Part shown: positions 8,207-16,862 of the stretch, piece by piece
How the letters are laid out: each line of letters begins with the position of its first letter
Numbering within the stretch: the stretch's first letter is position 1
Source of the DNA: Anaerolineae bacterium
Lineage (GTDB): Bacteria; Chloroflexota; Anaerolineae; JAFGEY01
Assembly (NCBI GenBank): GCA_016929205.1
Contig: JAFGJF010000395.1
Coordinates: forward strand, 1-50,272
Direction: 5' to 3'
Length of the DNA: 50,272 nucleotides
The notes under the pieces: model-generated
Database searches by the model: none
What the model saw: only the letters and a program-made list of their open reading frames with translations
Told to the model about the DNA's origin: nothing
Made by a program: the position numbers and the translations under genes

Positions 8207-9646
8207 TTACTCTGTTCGCCCGACGACTGCGGCCTGAAACAGGCTAATGACGATTTTCAAGATTTTGTCAAATGAAAAGTTTTTGAGGATAAACCTTACC
8301 TTGTTCGGGCGTATATAGTACTTGATGTATTCCCTGCTTTGGATTCGCTGTAGTTCTTTAAGCGATAGGGTGTTCAGTTCGAGCGGCCCGCCCCGCTGCT
8401 TGGTATATTCGCTCCAATCTTTGGACAGCAGGCGGTAGCCACCCTCGCCCTTTTCAGCCATATCTCTGACGATTGTGCCAGGATAGGGAATCATGATCCC
8501 GACATTCATCAGATCGGGATCTAGCTCGCGCGCCAGTTTGTAGGTTTTTTTGATTGATTCTTTGGTTTCGTTGGGGTGACCAATGATGAAATAACATCCG
8601 ACTTGGAGTCCTGCTTGTTTAGCCGACGCGACTGCGCGCTTGACCTGTTCGATAGTGATCCCCTTGCGCGTGTTTTTCAGAATTTCTTCGTCTCCGGATT
8701 CGACGCCAAAGTCAACCTGTGTACAGCCGGCATCCTTCATTCTGCACAGCAGTTCTTTGTTGACGACGTTGACTCTGGTCTCGACGATCCAGCGGATTTT
8801 TTCTGCCAATCCACGATCAATGATCTCGTCACAGATATGGAGGCCCTGTTCGGGGCTGGCAGCAAAGGTGCCTTCAACGAAAAAGAATTCCGTCGCCCCA
8901 AATCGCTGCATATCGTACTCCAGTTCGTCGACGATCTTGACCGGATCGCGGTTTCTCAGCCCCTGGCACGTCTTGTAACAGAAATTGCAATGAAACGGGC
9001 ATCCTCTTGCCGACAGAATGGGCAATTCGAGGACCGACTTGTTGACTTTTTCCCTCAGGTGCCGGGTCAGAATGCCCCGGTAGGCGTCCAGCGGAAACAG
9101 ATCCCAGGCCGGATAAGGTAACGTGTCAATATCATGGATTTGCTCTGCCGGTTCGTTGACCAGAATAGCGGGATCGGCCCCTTTTCTCCTGTAAGCGATG
9201 CCGTTGATCTGGTGTCTGTCGACGCCTTGCACAAGCTGCAAAAAGGGCCCTTCGCCTTCCCCGTATACCACCACGTCCAGATCCGGAAATTCGCACAGTG
9301 TGCGTTCCGGCAGTGCAGATGCGTGCGGCCCGCCAAAGACGGTGACAATGCCAGCGTCGATCTCTTTTGCTGTCCGGCAGACCTGGTAGGCGTCGTATAT
9401 CTCTTCGGTGAACGGGCCCAGCCCGACAAAGTGAGGTTGAAAGGTGCGTATCCGGCTGGCGATCGCATCGTGATCTAGTTCCAGCGCCTTGCAGTCGAGG
9501 ACTTGAATCGCAAGCCGGCCTTCGGGCATATGTGCGCGCAAATACGCGGCGATGTAGGCAATGCCGATGCGCGGCCACTTGGAGCCGGTTTGTTTCGGAT
9601 CTTTGACCTGCGTTTCTGGCGAGATCACCAATAGAACGCGTTTCAT
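8207..9646 (-). CDS. B12-binding-domain radical SAM protein
   Basis: This 479-residue protein has an N-terminal Rossmann-like cobalamin-binding-type domain (about 1-140) and a radical SAM barrel with C216, C220 and C223 in the pattern CPFHCNFC, which ligates the [4Fe-4S]/SAM cluster. It matches the BchE/HpnP-like class of methyltransferases and ring-modifying enzymes. The D-x-H-x-x-G motif of base-off B12 binders is not obvious, so cobalamin use is uncertain. Its ATG overlaps the stop of the GT39 gene upstream (ATGA), so it is coupled to the glycan genes. It may methylate or otherwise modify a lipid carrier, a glycan or the acceptor. This is inference from context; the substrate cannot be read from the sequence. 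Confidence 0.85.
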   Translation of the reverse strand: MKRVLLVISPETQVKDPKQTGSKWPRIGIAYIAAYLRAHMPEGRLAIQVLDCKALELDHDAIASRIRTFQPHFVGLGPFTEEIYDAYQVCRTAKEIDAGIVTVFGGPHASALPERTLCEFPDLDVVVYGEGEGPFLQLVQGVDRHQINGIAYRRKGADPAILVNEPAEQIHDIDTLPYPAWDLFPLDAYRGILTRHLREKVNKSVLELPILSARGCPFHCNFCYKTCQGLRNRDPVKIVDELEYDMQRFGATEFFFVEGTFAASPEQGLHICDEIIDRGLAEKIRWIVETRVNVVNKELLCRMKDAGCTQVDFGVESGDEEILKNTRKGITIEQVKRAVASAKQAGLQVGCYFIIGHPNETKESIKKTYKLARELDPDLMNVGIMIPYPGTIVRDMAEKGEGGYRLLSKDWSEYTKQRGGPLELNTLSLKELQRIQSREYIKYYIRPNKVRFILKNFSFDKILKIVISLFQAAVVGRTE

Positions 9647-12600
9647 GGCATGACCTTTTCCACGATGACGATTTCGCTATCGAGTAGCGCACGATCGTCG
9701 GGCAGGCGGCTGCCACTCGATTCGACTATCGGCAGTCTGGTCATCGTTTGCAGGTCGTACATGCCGGCTTCGATGTGATAGGAGCCGGGCTGCGCTGCGT
9801 TGCTGACGGTGAGGGTATGTGTGTCGAGCACGACTTGTCCTTCTATCCAGCCGCTGGTCGGCATTCGTCCTTTCATAGGCAACTGGTCGCTTTGACCGTG
9901 TACCTGGCCGTTTGCGTCCAACAAGTGGACAAAGACAGTATAGCTGGTTTCTATGAGCGTATTGCATTGCCAGTAAAGGGTCAAAGACAATACCTGTCCT
10001 GGTTCGAGTTCGAGTTGTTCTCTATCATAACTGCTGATGTCGTAGCCAATTAGCGTGATTGGCGATGTGGTGTTTGTATCCGCCGGATGGTTTGTATCCG
10101 CCGGATGGTTTGTATCCGCTGCTTCTCCCAGGTGTAATTCAAGCTGAACTTGTGGAGGTGATGGCAGTTCAAAGATGCGCTCCTCCACTGCGATGTCGAT
10201 TTTCCCGATTTCAACCGGCGGAGAGAGCCGGGTGCCGTTTTCGTCCAGCACTTCGATCGACAGCGTATAGCTTTTTCCTTGCAGAAAGCGGGTCCCATCC
10301 GCTTTACCGTGCAGCTCAAGATCGTATAATTCGTGGATCGCTTCGTTCCTGCGCCATTTCACAGTGGGATACTGGCTCAGTGGAAGCGTCCGCATTAGGG
10401 CCGTTCCGTCATCGTCGGTGGACAGACTCAGTTTGATGTCATATGATTGGTCGAATGTGTTCAAAGCCAGCCAACTCACGCCGATGACCACTGTCTCGCC
10501 GACGTTGGCCCGTATCGGGTAATCGACGCCGGTGAGCTTGATCTGGTTGCGCCAGGTGACGTTTTGTGGGTGCGGCAACTGGAGTCTGGTCGGGTCGGGA
10601 GGAACTTTGGCTGGCTGAATATTCACGTCCAAGATGTGGGCAGTTGTTCCTACGATCCGATCTTGTTCATCCAGTGCGGGCATCCATTCTCCGGTTTCCG
10701 CATTCGAGATGCCAAGGTGAATTTGGTACGAGCCCGGGGGCAGGCCAGGTGGCAAACCCAGACTGTAGGTCAATTCTGCCTCGTTGCCCGGCGACCAGGC
10801 GGATGTAGGCCAGTAACGATCGTCGACCAGCACATCGTCACCGCGCCCGGCGGAGCGCAAATGGCCGGCTTGGTCGACGAGATGGAGAAAGGGTGCATAG
10901 TCGGCGTCGGGGGCAGTTTCGGCTTGCCATCGGATGACGAAACGCGCTACGTCATCAGCAGCGATCTCTTGTTCGACGAGAACCGCACCTTTGACTGCCA
11001 GGGACCCAAAATCGGCAACGTCGTCTGTCGAGGGTGTAAAAGCTGGTTCTCCAGGTAGAATGTACAACGTTGCTGTCACGTAACCCAGGTCGATTTCGTC
11101 CAGCTTGGCAGCAAATGTGTCCAATTGGTGGCGGATGTGAAAACGCGTGATCGGCGAGGCAACAGAATATGAAAAATACCATAATCGCGTGTGTGCGGCG
11201 CTCCAATCATTCAACGCCAATGCGATCTCGTCTTCATTGGCCCGCTCGAAGAAATAGACGTCGGGGTGGTGGCGGGCAAACGGTGTCGGAGCATCACACA
11301 GTATGGCATCGCCCGGCGCGCCGTAACGGTCGAGGTGCTCGACTTCGGCTCGATACGCGGCTTTGTACAACCATAACACGTCCTGCCCGCCAGCGCGCAC
11401 GACATATTCGATCTCGGCACCAGAAATGGCCTGGGCGACTTGATGCGGTGCATTCTGTCGATCCAGAGCCGTGATCAGAATGTTGTCGGCTAACAAGCGC
11501 GACGATTCTCCCAGCATCATTACCTTGCCCCGTACCAGCGGGCCCAGAGTTACCGGACTGGCTCCGGCGACCGTGCGTTCGGCTGCGTCGGACTGGCGAT
11601 TCAGGTATTCGGCTATTTGTTCCAGGCCTTCTCCCCAACCGACAGGCAAGGTCTGCAATGCTGCCTTGAGGCCGCCGCTCAACGGGTTATAGGTGTCGAA
11701 ATAATAGGGCCAGCCGCCAACGACCATCGCCGTCTGGGCAATCAACAAGACAATCAGCAGGGCGACAAAAACTGCTTGTGGGATGTGGTCCCTATTCGTC
11801 CCTCTCTCATTTGCGGGCGACATGTTTTTCTGTCTGCGTGCCCATCGGTATAGACCATCGGTGATGTGTACCCACCCGATGGCAGCAAGCAGATTTAGTG
11901 CCGGAAATGCCGGCAGCAGGTAGCGATCAAATTTTTTTGCTCCGAATGAAAGCAGTACGGGATATCCGATTGCAAATGCCCATAGGGAGAGCATGGCCTG
12001 CCGTTGTCTGTTGTGCTCTGGGGAATGCCAATGAGACAACAATGGGATCAGTGAAAAAATCAGCCCGATCCACGTTGCGGGCATCAAACGGAACCAAAAG
12101 ACTGTGGGATAAAAGCCGACGCCCGGGTCGCCGCCACTGATGCCCCGAAAAAAAGTAATTTCGTGCGCTTCAGCGCCATAGCGGGCGATCAGGTCATAGA
12201 CTTTGCCTGCCATACCAACCGGGTCTTGCCACATACCGGGAAAGATGCCCACGATGGCGATTGCCGCTGCGATGCCCCAGATCAGCTCTAGGAATGCGAT
12301 GCGGCCCAGGCTTTTGCGCGAGGGTGAGCCCAAAAAGGCTAGCAAGCCTGCCAAGGGCACGATGGCGGCGATAAAGGCTGTCGGGAATTTGGAGAGTGTT
12401 GCCAACCCGGCACACAGGCCGGAAAACAGGGCAAACAGCCAGGGCCAGGATCGCTTCTTTCCCTCTCCCCCCCTCTGGTCCCCTCCTCTGGGGGGGACTT
12501 TTTTCAACGCGATCAACCAAGCTAGCAGGCTCAGAGTTACAAATGTCGTTGCCAGGGCATCGACGTGCAGCAGCCCTGACAGAGCGATCGAAAATGGATC

Positions 12601-13134
12601 GAACGCCAGCAGAATGGCGCCGATTAACGCGATTTGGGTGCGCAAGGGATCGTTCAAAAGTTTGCGGGCAAGCAGGTAGACACCGACCACACCCAACGAA
12701 GTCAGGGTTGCGATGATGATCCGGGCTGTTGGCAAAAAGGGGGTCAGATGCGGGAACAAGGCCGCGTTTTCAGGCGCGATCCAGGGAACGGGATCGACCC
12801 AGGCCAGGTGTGCAGCGGTGCCAGCCGCGTCGCGCCAGCGCTGCCACAAGATGCTCAACGTACCGACCCACATCGTTGTCACGCCAGGGTGGCCGATTTG
12901 GAACGTCTCTGTCCAATGCTGTGTCTCCAAGGCGCGCAGAAAGCGCATCGAGCTGAATATCCAGAATGGTTCATCGGGAGTGATAAACCCCTGCCACACG
13001 GCGTGGAGACGCGGGATCAAAGACAAGCCAAAGAGCACGACCACGACCAGCCAGGTTCTGAACGGGTTTGCGGTCTTGATTCTGCCTCGTTTCGCATTAT
13101 CTGCCTGTGTATCGACGTCCGCTGTGTCACCCAA
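9643..13134 (-). CDS. GT39-family (GT-C) membrane glycosyltransferase with three C-terminal beta-sandwich domains
   Basis: This 1163-residue protein starts with a cytosolic tail and a TM helix (about 27-46). The GT39 signature TPDEPFW follows near residue 53, where D and E mark the catalytic loop of PMT-type enzymes, and about ten TM helices extend to about residue 475. A proline/glycine-rich insert (residues about 210-225, K-K-V-P-P-R-G-G...) lies in a loop between helices and is encoded by a low-complexity CCCTC/GGGG tract. The C-terminal part (about 690-1160) carries three beta-sandwich repeats like those of the two neighbouring giant proteins. Between the second and third is a hexapeptide NHPADT tandem repeat. 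The start overlaps the phosphodiesterase stop by 8 nt. It is probably the polyprenyl-phosphate-dependent transferase of a surface glycan. Confidence 0.85.
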   Translation of the reverse strand: MGDTADVDTQADNAKRGRIKTANPFRTWLVVVVLFGLSLIPRLHAVWQGFITPDEPFWIFSSMRFLRALETQHWTETFQIGHPGVTTMWVGTLSILWQRWRDAAGTAAHLAWVDPVPWIAPENAALFPHLTPFLPTARIIIATLTSLGVVGVYLLARKLLNDPLRTQIALIGAILLAFDPFSIALSGLLHVDALATTFVTLSLLAWLIALKKVPPRGGDQRGGEGKKRSWPWLFALFSGLCAGLATLSKFPTAFIAAIVPLAGLLAFLGSPSRKSLGRIAFLELIWGIAAAIAIVGIFPGMWQDPVGMAGKVYDLIARYGAEAHEITFFRGISGGDPGVGFYPTVFWFRLMPATWIGLIFSLIPLLSHWHSPEHNRQRQAMLSLWAFAIGYPVLLSFGAKKFDRYLLPAFPALNLLAAIGWVHITDGLYRWARRQKNMSPANERGTNRDHIPQAVFVALLIVLLIAQTAMVVGGWPYYFDTYNPLSGGLKAALQTLPVGWGEGLEQIAEYLNRQSDAAERTVAGASPVTLGPLVRGKVMMLGESSRLLADNILITALDRQNAPHQVAQAISGAEIEYVVRAGGQDVLWLYKAAYRAEVEHLDRYGAPGDAILCDAPTPFARHHPDVYFFERANEDEIALALNDWSAAHTRLWYFSYSVASPITRFHIRHQLDTFAAKLDEIDLGYVTATLYILPGEPAFTPSTDDVADFGSLAVKGAVLVEQEIAADDVARFVIRWQAETAPDADYAPFLHLVDQAGHLRSAGRGDDVLVDDRYWPTSAWSPGNEAELTYSLGLPPGLPPGSYQIHLGISNAETGEWMPALDEQDRIVGTTAHILDVNIQPAKVPPDPTRLQLPHPQNVTWRNQIKLTGVDYPIRANVGETVVIGVSWLALNTFDQSYDIKLSLSTDDDGTALMRTLPLSQYPTVKWRRNEAIHELYDLELHGKADGTRFLQGKSYTLSIEVLDENGTRLSPPVEIGKIDIAVEERIFELPSPPQVQLELHLGEAADTNHPADTNHPADTNTTSPITLIGYDISSYDREQLELEPGQVLSLTLYWQCNTLIETSYTVFVHLLDANGQVHGQSDQLPMKGRMPTSGWIEGQVVLDTHTLTVSNAAQPGSYHIEAGMYDLQTMTRLPIVESSGSRLPDDRALLDSEIVIVEKVMP
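10073..10121. repeat. 18-bp tandem repeat encoding NHPADT
   Basis: The 18-bp unit TTTGTATCCGCCGGATGG occurs twice in full and once in part. Read on the coding (minus) strand it gives the repeated hexapeptide NHPADT in a linker of the GT39 protein. The core CATCCGGCGGATAC recurs at 49793 in the TPR gene. Confidence 0.85.
12464..12502. repeat. CCCTC/GGGG low-complexity insert in the GT39 gene
   Basis: A C-rich tract ending in a run of seven G can fold on itself (CCTCC with GGGGGG). It encodes a charged P/G/R-rich loop in an otherwise hydrophobic region. It resembles the insert in the PurD-PurM linker at 18531-18585 in composition, not in exact sequence. Confidence 0.4.
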
Positions 13135-14806
13135 GATAGCCTAATCCTTTCAGTCGAGCTTCCAGTTCGGCTTCTTCTTGGTCGGAAAGAATATATTCGT
13201 CCTGGCGGATGTGGATGTTTGTAACAGCCAGTTCATCGGTGGGCGATCCGTCTTCCCAGGCTAGGTCCAGCAGACCGTAAAGCACATGTCCATCCATATC
13301 GGCCGGTATCGTGTGTCCCATCAAGTGTAACACCGTCGGTGCCAAGTCGACGATGCGGGCATCCTGGATTTGTGCGCCGGCGCGCACGTGCGGCCCGCAG
13401 GCAATGAGTACCCCGTGCTGGCGGTGACTTCCAGAATCGCCACGGATCTGCTTGCTGATGATGTGTCCGTCGGTCGCGAAAAGTGGGCACGAGATATAGC
13501 GATAGCCGTCCAATACAATATGCAAATCCGGCCCTTGGTCGGCGTATTGGCCGTTCGAGTTCGTTTGATCGCCTTGTTTTGTGCGAATGATCCGGTCTAG
13601 CAATGGTCGTCCATTGGCGTCAGTTAACGATTGCAGCGCTTTGGTGACTTGCTCGCAGGCGCGTTCATAGCCCGGTCCTCGCTCGACGATGCCGTGTGGT
13701 TCGCGTCCCTTGACGTTAATATAGATCTGGCCTATGTGCCCCAATGAGTAGGCCACTGTTCGACTCCAGTCGATGTCGTCAAAGGATAGAAATTTGTTAA
13801 AGACCGCATTGCGTGTCGATTTGGAGACGCGTGAGATGATGTTTTGCAGGCCAAAGCGAGCCAGCCATTGATAGACCATCGAAGGCGTCAAGCCGTGCCG
13901 AAACAAAAAGGCGCGGAATTGGGTGAACGGCTTGCGTTTGAGGTACAGCAACCCTTTTTCCAACAGGAGTATGTTCAGATTAACGACGTTGTGCAGCGGG
14001 CCAAAGCCGTGATCAGACATAACGATGATCGTTGTGTTGTCGTCGACCAGGTCGAGCAGTTGCCCCAAAGCGCGGTCGATGCGTTGGTAGATGCGCAGAA
14101 TCGCGTCCTTGTATGGGCTTTCCGGCTCGTACCTGGGATGGGTGGGATCGAGGAACCGCCACAGCGCGTGTTGGGCCACGTCGGACGCCAAAAAGTGGAC
14201 CATCATAAAATCCCAAGGTTGCTGCTGCATCAGCCGCGCGGCGAAATCTGCCCGGGTTTCGATCAGATCGAGCAGGTCTGCGATGAATGCACTCTCGTTG
14301 CCGGGTTTGTATTGGATCCATGGCATCACACGGTACTTGGGAACTGTACTGTCCTGATCATCCAGTCGGGTGAGCAGATCGGGCGGATACGTGATCTGGG
14401 CATTGCTGGGAGACAGTAGACCCGAAATGAGAAAACCGTTAATCGCGTGCGGCGGAAAGGTGACAGGTACATTGATCACGCCCACTTTTCTGCCATATGC
14501 CGACAGGATGTCCCACAGCGTGCAGGCTTGAATCGCTGTGGCATTGACAACGTTAAAGTGTTGGTTTTTGCCATCGCCCGAGTGGGCAGACACAAAATCA
14601 AATACGCTGTGCTTGTCCGGATACTTGCCGGTGGCAAAAGAGGGCCATGCCGGCGACGTCATTGGGGGAACGGTGGATTCCAGTGGTCCCCAGGTTCCTT
14701 TGTCCATTAATCGATCCAAGTTGGGCAGGTAACCGTCTTGAGCCCAGGGACGGATCAGATCGAATGTGGCTCCATCAATGCCAATAATAAATACTTTGTT
14801 TGTCAT
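13127..14806 (-). CDS. Alkaline-phosphatase-superfamily phosphodiesterase (type I nucleotide pyrophosphatase-like)
   Basis: The chosen ATG at 14806 gives 559 residues beginning MTNKVFIIGIDG; upstream in-frame codons extend into the preceding gene and add no conserved sequence. D11 is the first metal ligand, and T50 in MTSPAWPSFATG is the probable nucleophile. MSDHGFG (about 261-267) and a late GSHRQHG histidine supply the remaining two-zinc ligands. This is the type I phosphodiesterase/nucleotide pyrophosphatase fold, also used by phosphoglycerol and phosphoethanolamine transferases. No TM segment or clear signal peptide is seen, so the protein may be cytosolic. It lies between two glycosyltransferases and is probably a hydrolase of activated sugar or lipid-phosphate intermediates, but the substrate is unknown. 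Confidence 0.85.
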   Translation of the reverse strand: MTNKVFIIGIDGATFDLIRPWAQDGYLPNLDRLMDKGTWGPLESTVPPMTSPAWPSFATGKYPDKHSVFDFVSAHSGDGKNQHFNVVNATAIQACTLWDILSAYGRKVGVINVPVTFPPHAINGFLISGLLSPSNAQITYPPDLLTRLDDQDSTVPKYRVMPWIQYKPGNESAFIADLLDLIETRADFAARLMQQQPWDFMMVHFLASDVAQHALWRFLDPTHPRYEPESPYKDAILRIYQRIDRALGQLLDLVDDNTTIIVMSDHGFGPLHNVVNLNILLLEKGLLYLKRKPFTQFRAFLFRHGLTPSMVYQWLARFGLQNIISRVSKSTRNAVFNKFLSFDDIDWSRTVAYSLGHIGQIYINVKGREPHGIVERGPGYERACEQVTKALQSLTDANGRPLLDRIIRTKQGDQTNSNGQYADQGPDLHIVLDGYRYISCPLFATDGHIISKQIRGDSGSHRQHGVLIACGPHVRAGAQIQDARIVDLAPTVLHLMGHTIPADMDGHVLYGLLDLAWEDGSPTDELAVTNIHIRQDEYILSDQEEAELEARLKGLGYLG

Positions 14807-14840
14807 TACCCGGATACTGTCCTCAACGTAACTGTGCGTC

Positions 14841-15878
14841 TCATTCTTGTGTCCTATCGGCACCCAAGCCTGCATCGTCTCGCACAATATACACATCCTT
14901 GCCCTGTGCTTCGTGGTAGGCGCGTGTTACCAGCTCGCCCAAAAGTCCCATTGTCAAAAACTGGACGCCCAATACAATCAGCAGCACGGACAGATTCAGC
15001 CAAGGACTGGTACCGATCTTGTAAGCGCGAAATCCTTCAATGCCTTTGCTGATCCCGGCAACGATCTTGGCGATGACCAGGTAAACGCCAATCAGCACGC
15101 CGATGCCGCTGCTGCTCAAGCCAAACAGGCCAAAAAATTGCATAGGCCGGGCCTGGTATCCGAGCAAAAAGACGATCGTAAACAGATCGAGCAAAACGCG
15201 TGGAGCCCGGCTCAGATTATACTTGGATCGGCCGTAGCGGCGTGCCCGGTCGTTGACCGGGACTTCGGACATTCGGGCGCCGATCTGGCTGCATAGTTCG
15301 GGAATAAAGCGGTGCATCTCGCCGTAAAGGCGCATTTCTTTGATCAAGTCGTGGCGATAGGCCCGCAGCGAGCATCCCCGATCGTGCAGTGGGATGTTGG
15401 AGGCGCTGCCGATCAGGGCGTTTGCGATCATCGAAGGCAGCCTGCGGGTTAGAAATGGTTCCTTGCGTTCCTGCCGCCATCCGCCGACGAGGTCAAAATC
15501 TCCACGTTCCATCTCGGACAAGATGGCAGGGATATCTGCCGGATCGTTTTGACCGTCGGCGTCCATGGTCAAGATCACTGCGCCTCGGGCATAATCAAAC
15601 CCGGCCTGGAAGGCTGCCGACTGGCCGAAATTCCGCCGAAAGCGGATCACGCGCAGGTGCGAGTCGCTTTGGGCTAGTTGTGCGAGCACAGTAAACGAGT
15701 CGTCCTGGCTGCCGTCGTCAACGGCGACGATTTCATAACTGCGCCCGGTTGCCGCCAACGTGTCGGTCAGTTCACGGTGCAAGACAGGCAGATTATCTTG
15801 TTCATCGTATACAGGCAGGATAATCGAAAGATCGAGTGTTGGTACGTCCATTTTTCTCTGCTTTTTTTTGCCGTTCAT
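14841..15878 (-). CDS. Polyprenyl-phosphate glycosyltransferase, DPM1/GtrB/ArnC-like family 2
   Basis: This 345-residue protein has a GT-A domain (SIILPVYDEQ about 18-27; VDDGSQDD about 53-60; the DXD-type MDADGQNDP about 100-108) followed by two C-terminal TM helices (about 235-265 and 290-315). This is the usual layout of GtrB/ArnC-type enzymes, which transfer a sugar from UDP or GDP to undecaprenyl phosphate on the cytosolic face. That would provide the donor for the two GT39-like enzymes of the same operon. It is the first gene of the run, with two good promoters upstream. The ATG at 15878 is chosen; an internal ATG at 15851, closer to the conserved domain, is also possible. Confidence 0.9.
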   Translation of the reverse strand: MNGKKKQRKMDVPTLDLSIILPVYDEQDNLPVLHRELTDTLAATGRSYEIVAVDDGSQDDSFTVLAQLAQSDSHLRVIRFRRNFGQSAAFQAGFDYARGAVILTMDADGQNDPADIPAILSEMERGDFDLVGGWRQERKEPFLTRRLPSMIANALIGSASNIPLHDRGCSLRAYRHDLIKEMRLYGEMHRFIPELCSQIGARMSEVPVNDRARRYGRSKYNLSRAPRVLLDLFTIVFLLGYQARPMQFFGLFGLSSSGIGVLIGVYLVIAKIVAGISKGIEGFRAYKIGTSPWLNLSVLLIVLGVQFLTMGLLGELVTRAYHEAQGKDVYIVRDDAGLGADRTQE

Positions 15879-15931
15879 GATCTTGATCGACCTTGTCCTT
15901 GTAAGAAACGTTTAATCTTTGACGGTGGGCG

Positions 15932-15960
15932 ATTATAGCACAACCCTGACAAGACAACAA
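15932..15960 (-). promoter_or_regulatory. Proximal promoter of the glycan operon
   Basis: On the minus strand TTGTTG (-35, 15955-15960) and a perfect TATAAT (-10, 15932-15937) are separated by 17 nt. The start codon at 15878 would be about 47 nt downstream of the transcription start. Confidence 0.6.
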
Positions 15961-15995
15961 GCACTTGCCATCGCCAACTGAAATTGGCTAGGCGG

Positions 15996-16024
15996 ATTAT
16001 ACTCGAAACGGGGAAAAAGCCCAA
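15996..16024 (-). promoter_or_regulatory. Distal promoter of the glycan operon
   Basis: On the minus strand TTGGGC (-35, 16019-16024) lies 17 nt before a perfect TATAAT (15996-16001). The -35 element coincides with the 3' arm of the purine-operon terminator stem. Confidence 0.45.
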
Positions 16025-16082
16025 ACCCTATCCTATATGACAGGTGCGAGCCATCTGAGAGTGTAAGGATCTGCTTGGGCTT
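16014..16082 (-). terminator. Nested hairpin terminator of the purine operon
   Basis: On the minus strand AAGCCCAA (16082-16075), overlapping the purN stop codon, pairs with TTGGGCTT (16024-16017) and runs into TTT, giving a five-T tract. The roughly 50-nt loop holds nested helices ATCCT/AGGAT and CAGATG/CACCTG, so the whole forms a long rod. It is probably a terminator; the nested fold leaves a regulatory RNA role open. Confidence 0.5.
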
Positions 16083-16749
16083 AACACTGGGCGGAAGACG
16101 GCTCAAGACCTGTGTGCCGCGCGCTTGTGTCCGTGCGATCATAACTTTCCTGGCATTCGCACAGCAGGTTATGGAGGGTCTGCACTAGGAGTCGATGTTC
16201 GACCGCGTGGATGCGCGCTTCCAGGTCGGCCAGACTGTCATAGGGGTGAATGGAAATGATTTCTTGTACGATCGCCGGCCCGGTGTCCACGGTCTCATCG
16301 GGCACGAGGTGGATCATGACACCCGTATGGTCGATCTCACCGCGTTGGTAGGCTGCGTACGCATCTTGAATGCCATGCATACCGGGAAAGGTGCCTGGCA
16401 GCGCCGGGTGCAGGTTGATCACTCGTGACAGAAAATGCTGCAAAAAGGCCACTGTCCACAGGTGCATCCAGCCGGCCTGCACGATCCACTCGACGTCAAA
16501 GGCCTGGAGCATAGCTGCCAGGTCGGCATCGTAATCGCGGCGGGGCCGTCTGGCCTTTGTGTAGGGCAGCAGCGGAAAATAGACGACGGGCACACCGTGA
16601 CGCACCGCCCGCTTGATCCCAAACGCCTCGCGCCGGTTAGAGACGACGAGGGCAACCTCGACGCCGGGCAGTTCGCCGCTCTCGCTGGCGTTCAAAATCG
16701 CCTCCAGGTTGGAACCGTTGCCGGAGATCAAAACAGCGATACGTGTCAT
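16081..16749 (-). CDS. purN: Phosphoribosylglycinamide formyltransferase (GART)
   Basis: PurN transfers the formyl group of 10-formyl-THF to GAR, giving FGAR, the third step of purine synthesis. The 222-residue protein has the N-terminal LISGNGSNLEAIL loop (7-19) that binds the GAR phosphate. The catalytic triad is visible as N112 and H114 (INLHPALPG) and D155 (ETVDTGP). It is slightly longer than the roughly 210-residue norm because of a hydrophilic C-terminal tail. It is the last gene of the purine operon, 107 nt after the Nudix gene, and AAGG upstream of the ATG fits a ribosome-binding site. Together with the purD-purM fusion two genes upstream it reproduces the GARS-AIRS-GART order of the animal trifunctional protein. 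Confidence 0.95.
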   Translation of the reverse strand: MTRIAVLISGNGSNLEAILNASESGELPGVEVALVVSNRREAFGIKRAVRHGVPVVYFPLLPYTKARRPRRDYDADLAAMLQAFDVEWIVQAGWMHLWTVAFLQHFLSRVINLHPALPGTFPGMHGIQDAYAAYQRGEIDHTGVMIHLVPDETVDTGPAIVQEIISIHPYDSLADLEARIHAVEHRLLVQTLHNLLCECQESYDRTDTSARHTGLEPSSAQC

Positions 16750-16786
16750 AGGATACCTTTCGAGTCGTTCGTGAATCGTAATGAAT

Positions 16787-16862
16787 ACTTGGTGAGGCGG
16801 GAAACGTCACGCCGCAACACAGTTCGGACGATGAGTGGTGAATGACGTTTGACGTCTCACGC
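16787..16862. repeat. Dispersed GACGTTTGACG repeat, Nudix-purN spacer
   Basis: The tract contains GGGAAACGTCACGCC and ATGACGTTTGACGTCTCACGC. It shares the 13-mer ATGACGTTTGACG with the copy inside purL and ACGTCTCA with the copy at 20986-21047. It reaches into the last codons of the Nudix gene. Confidence 0.65.
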
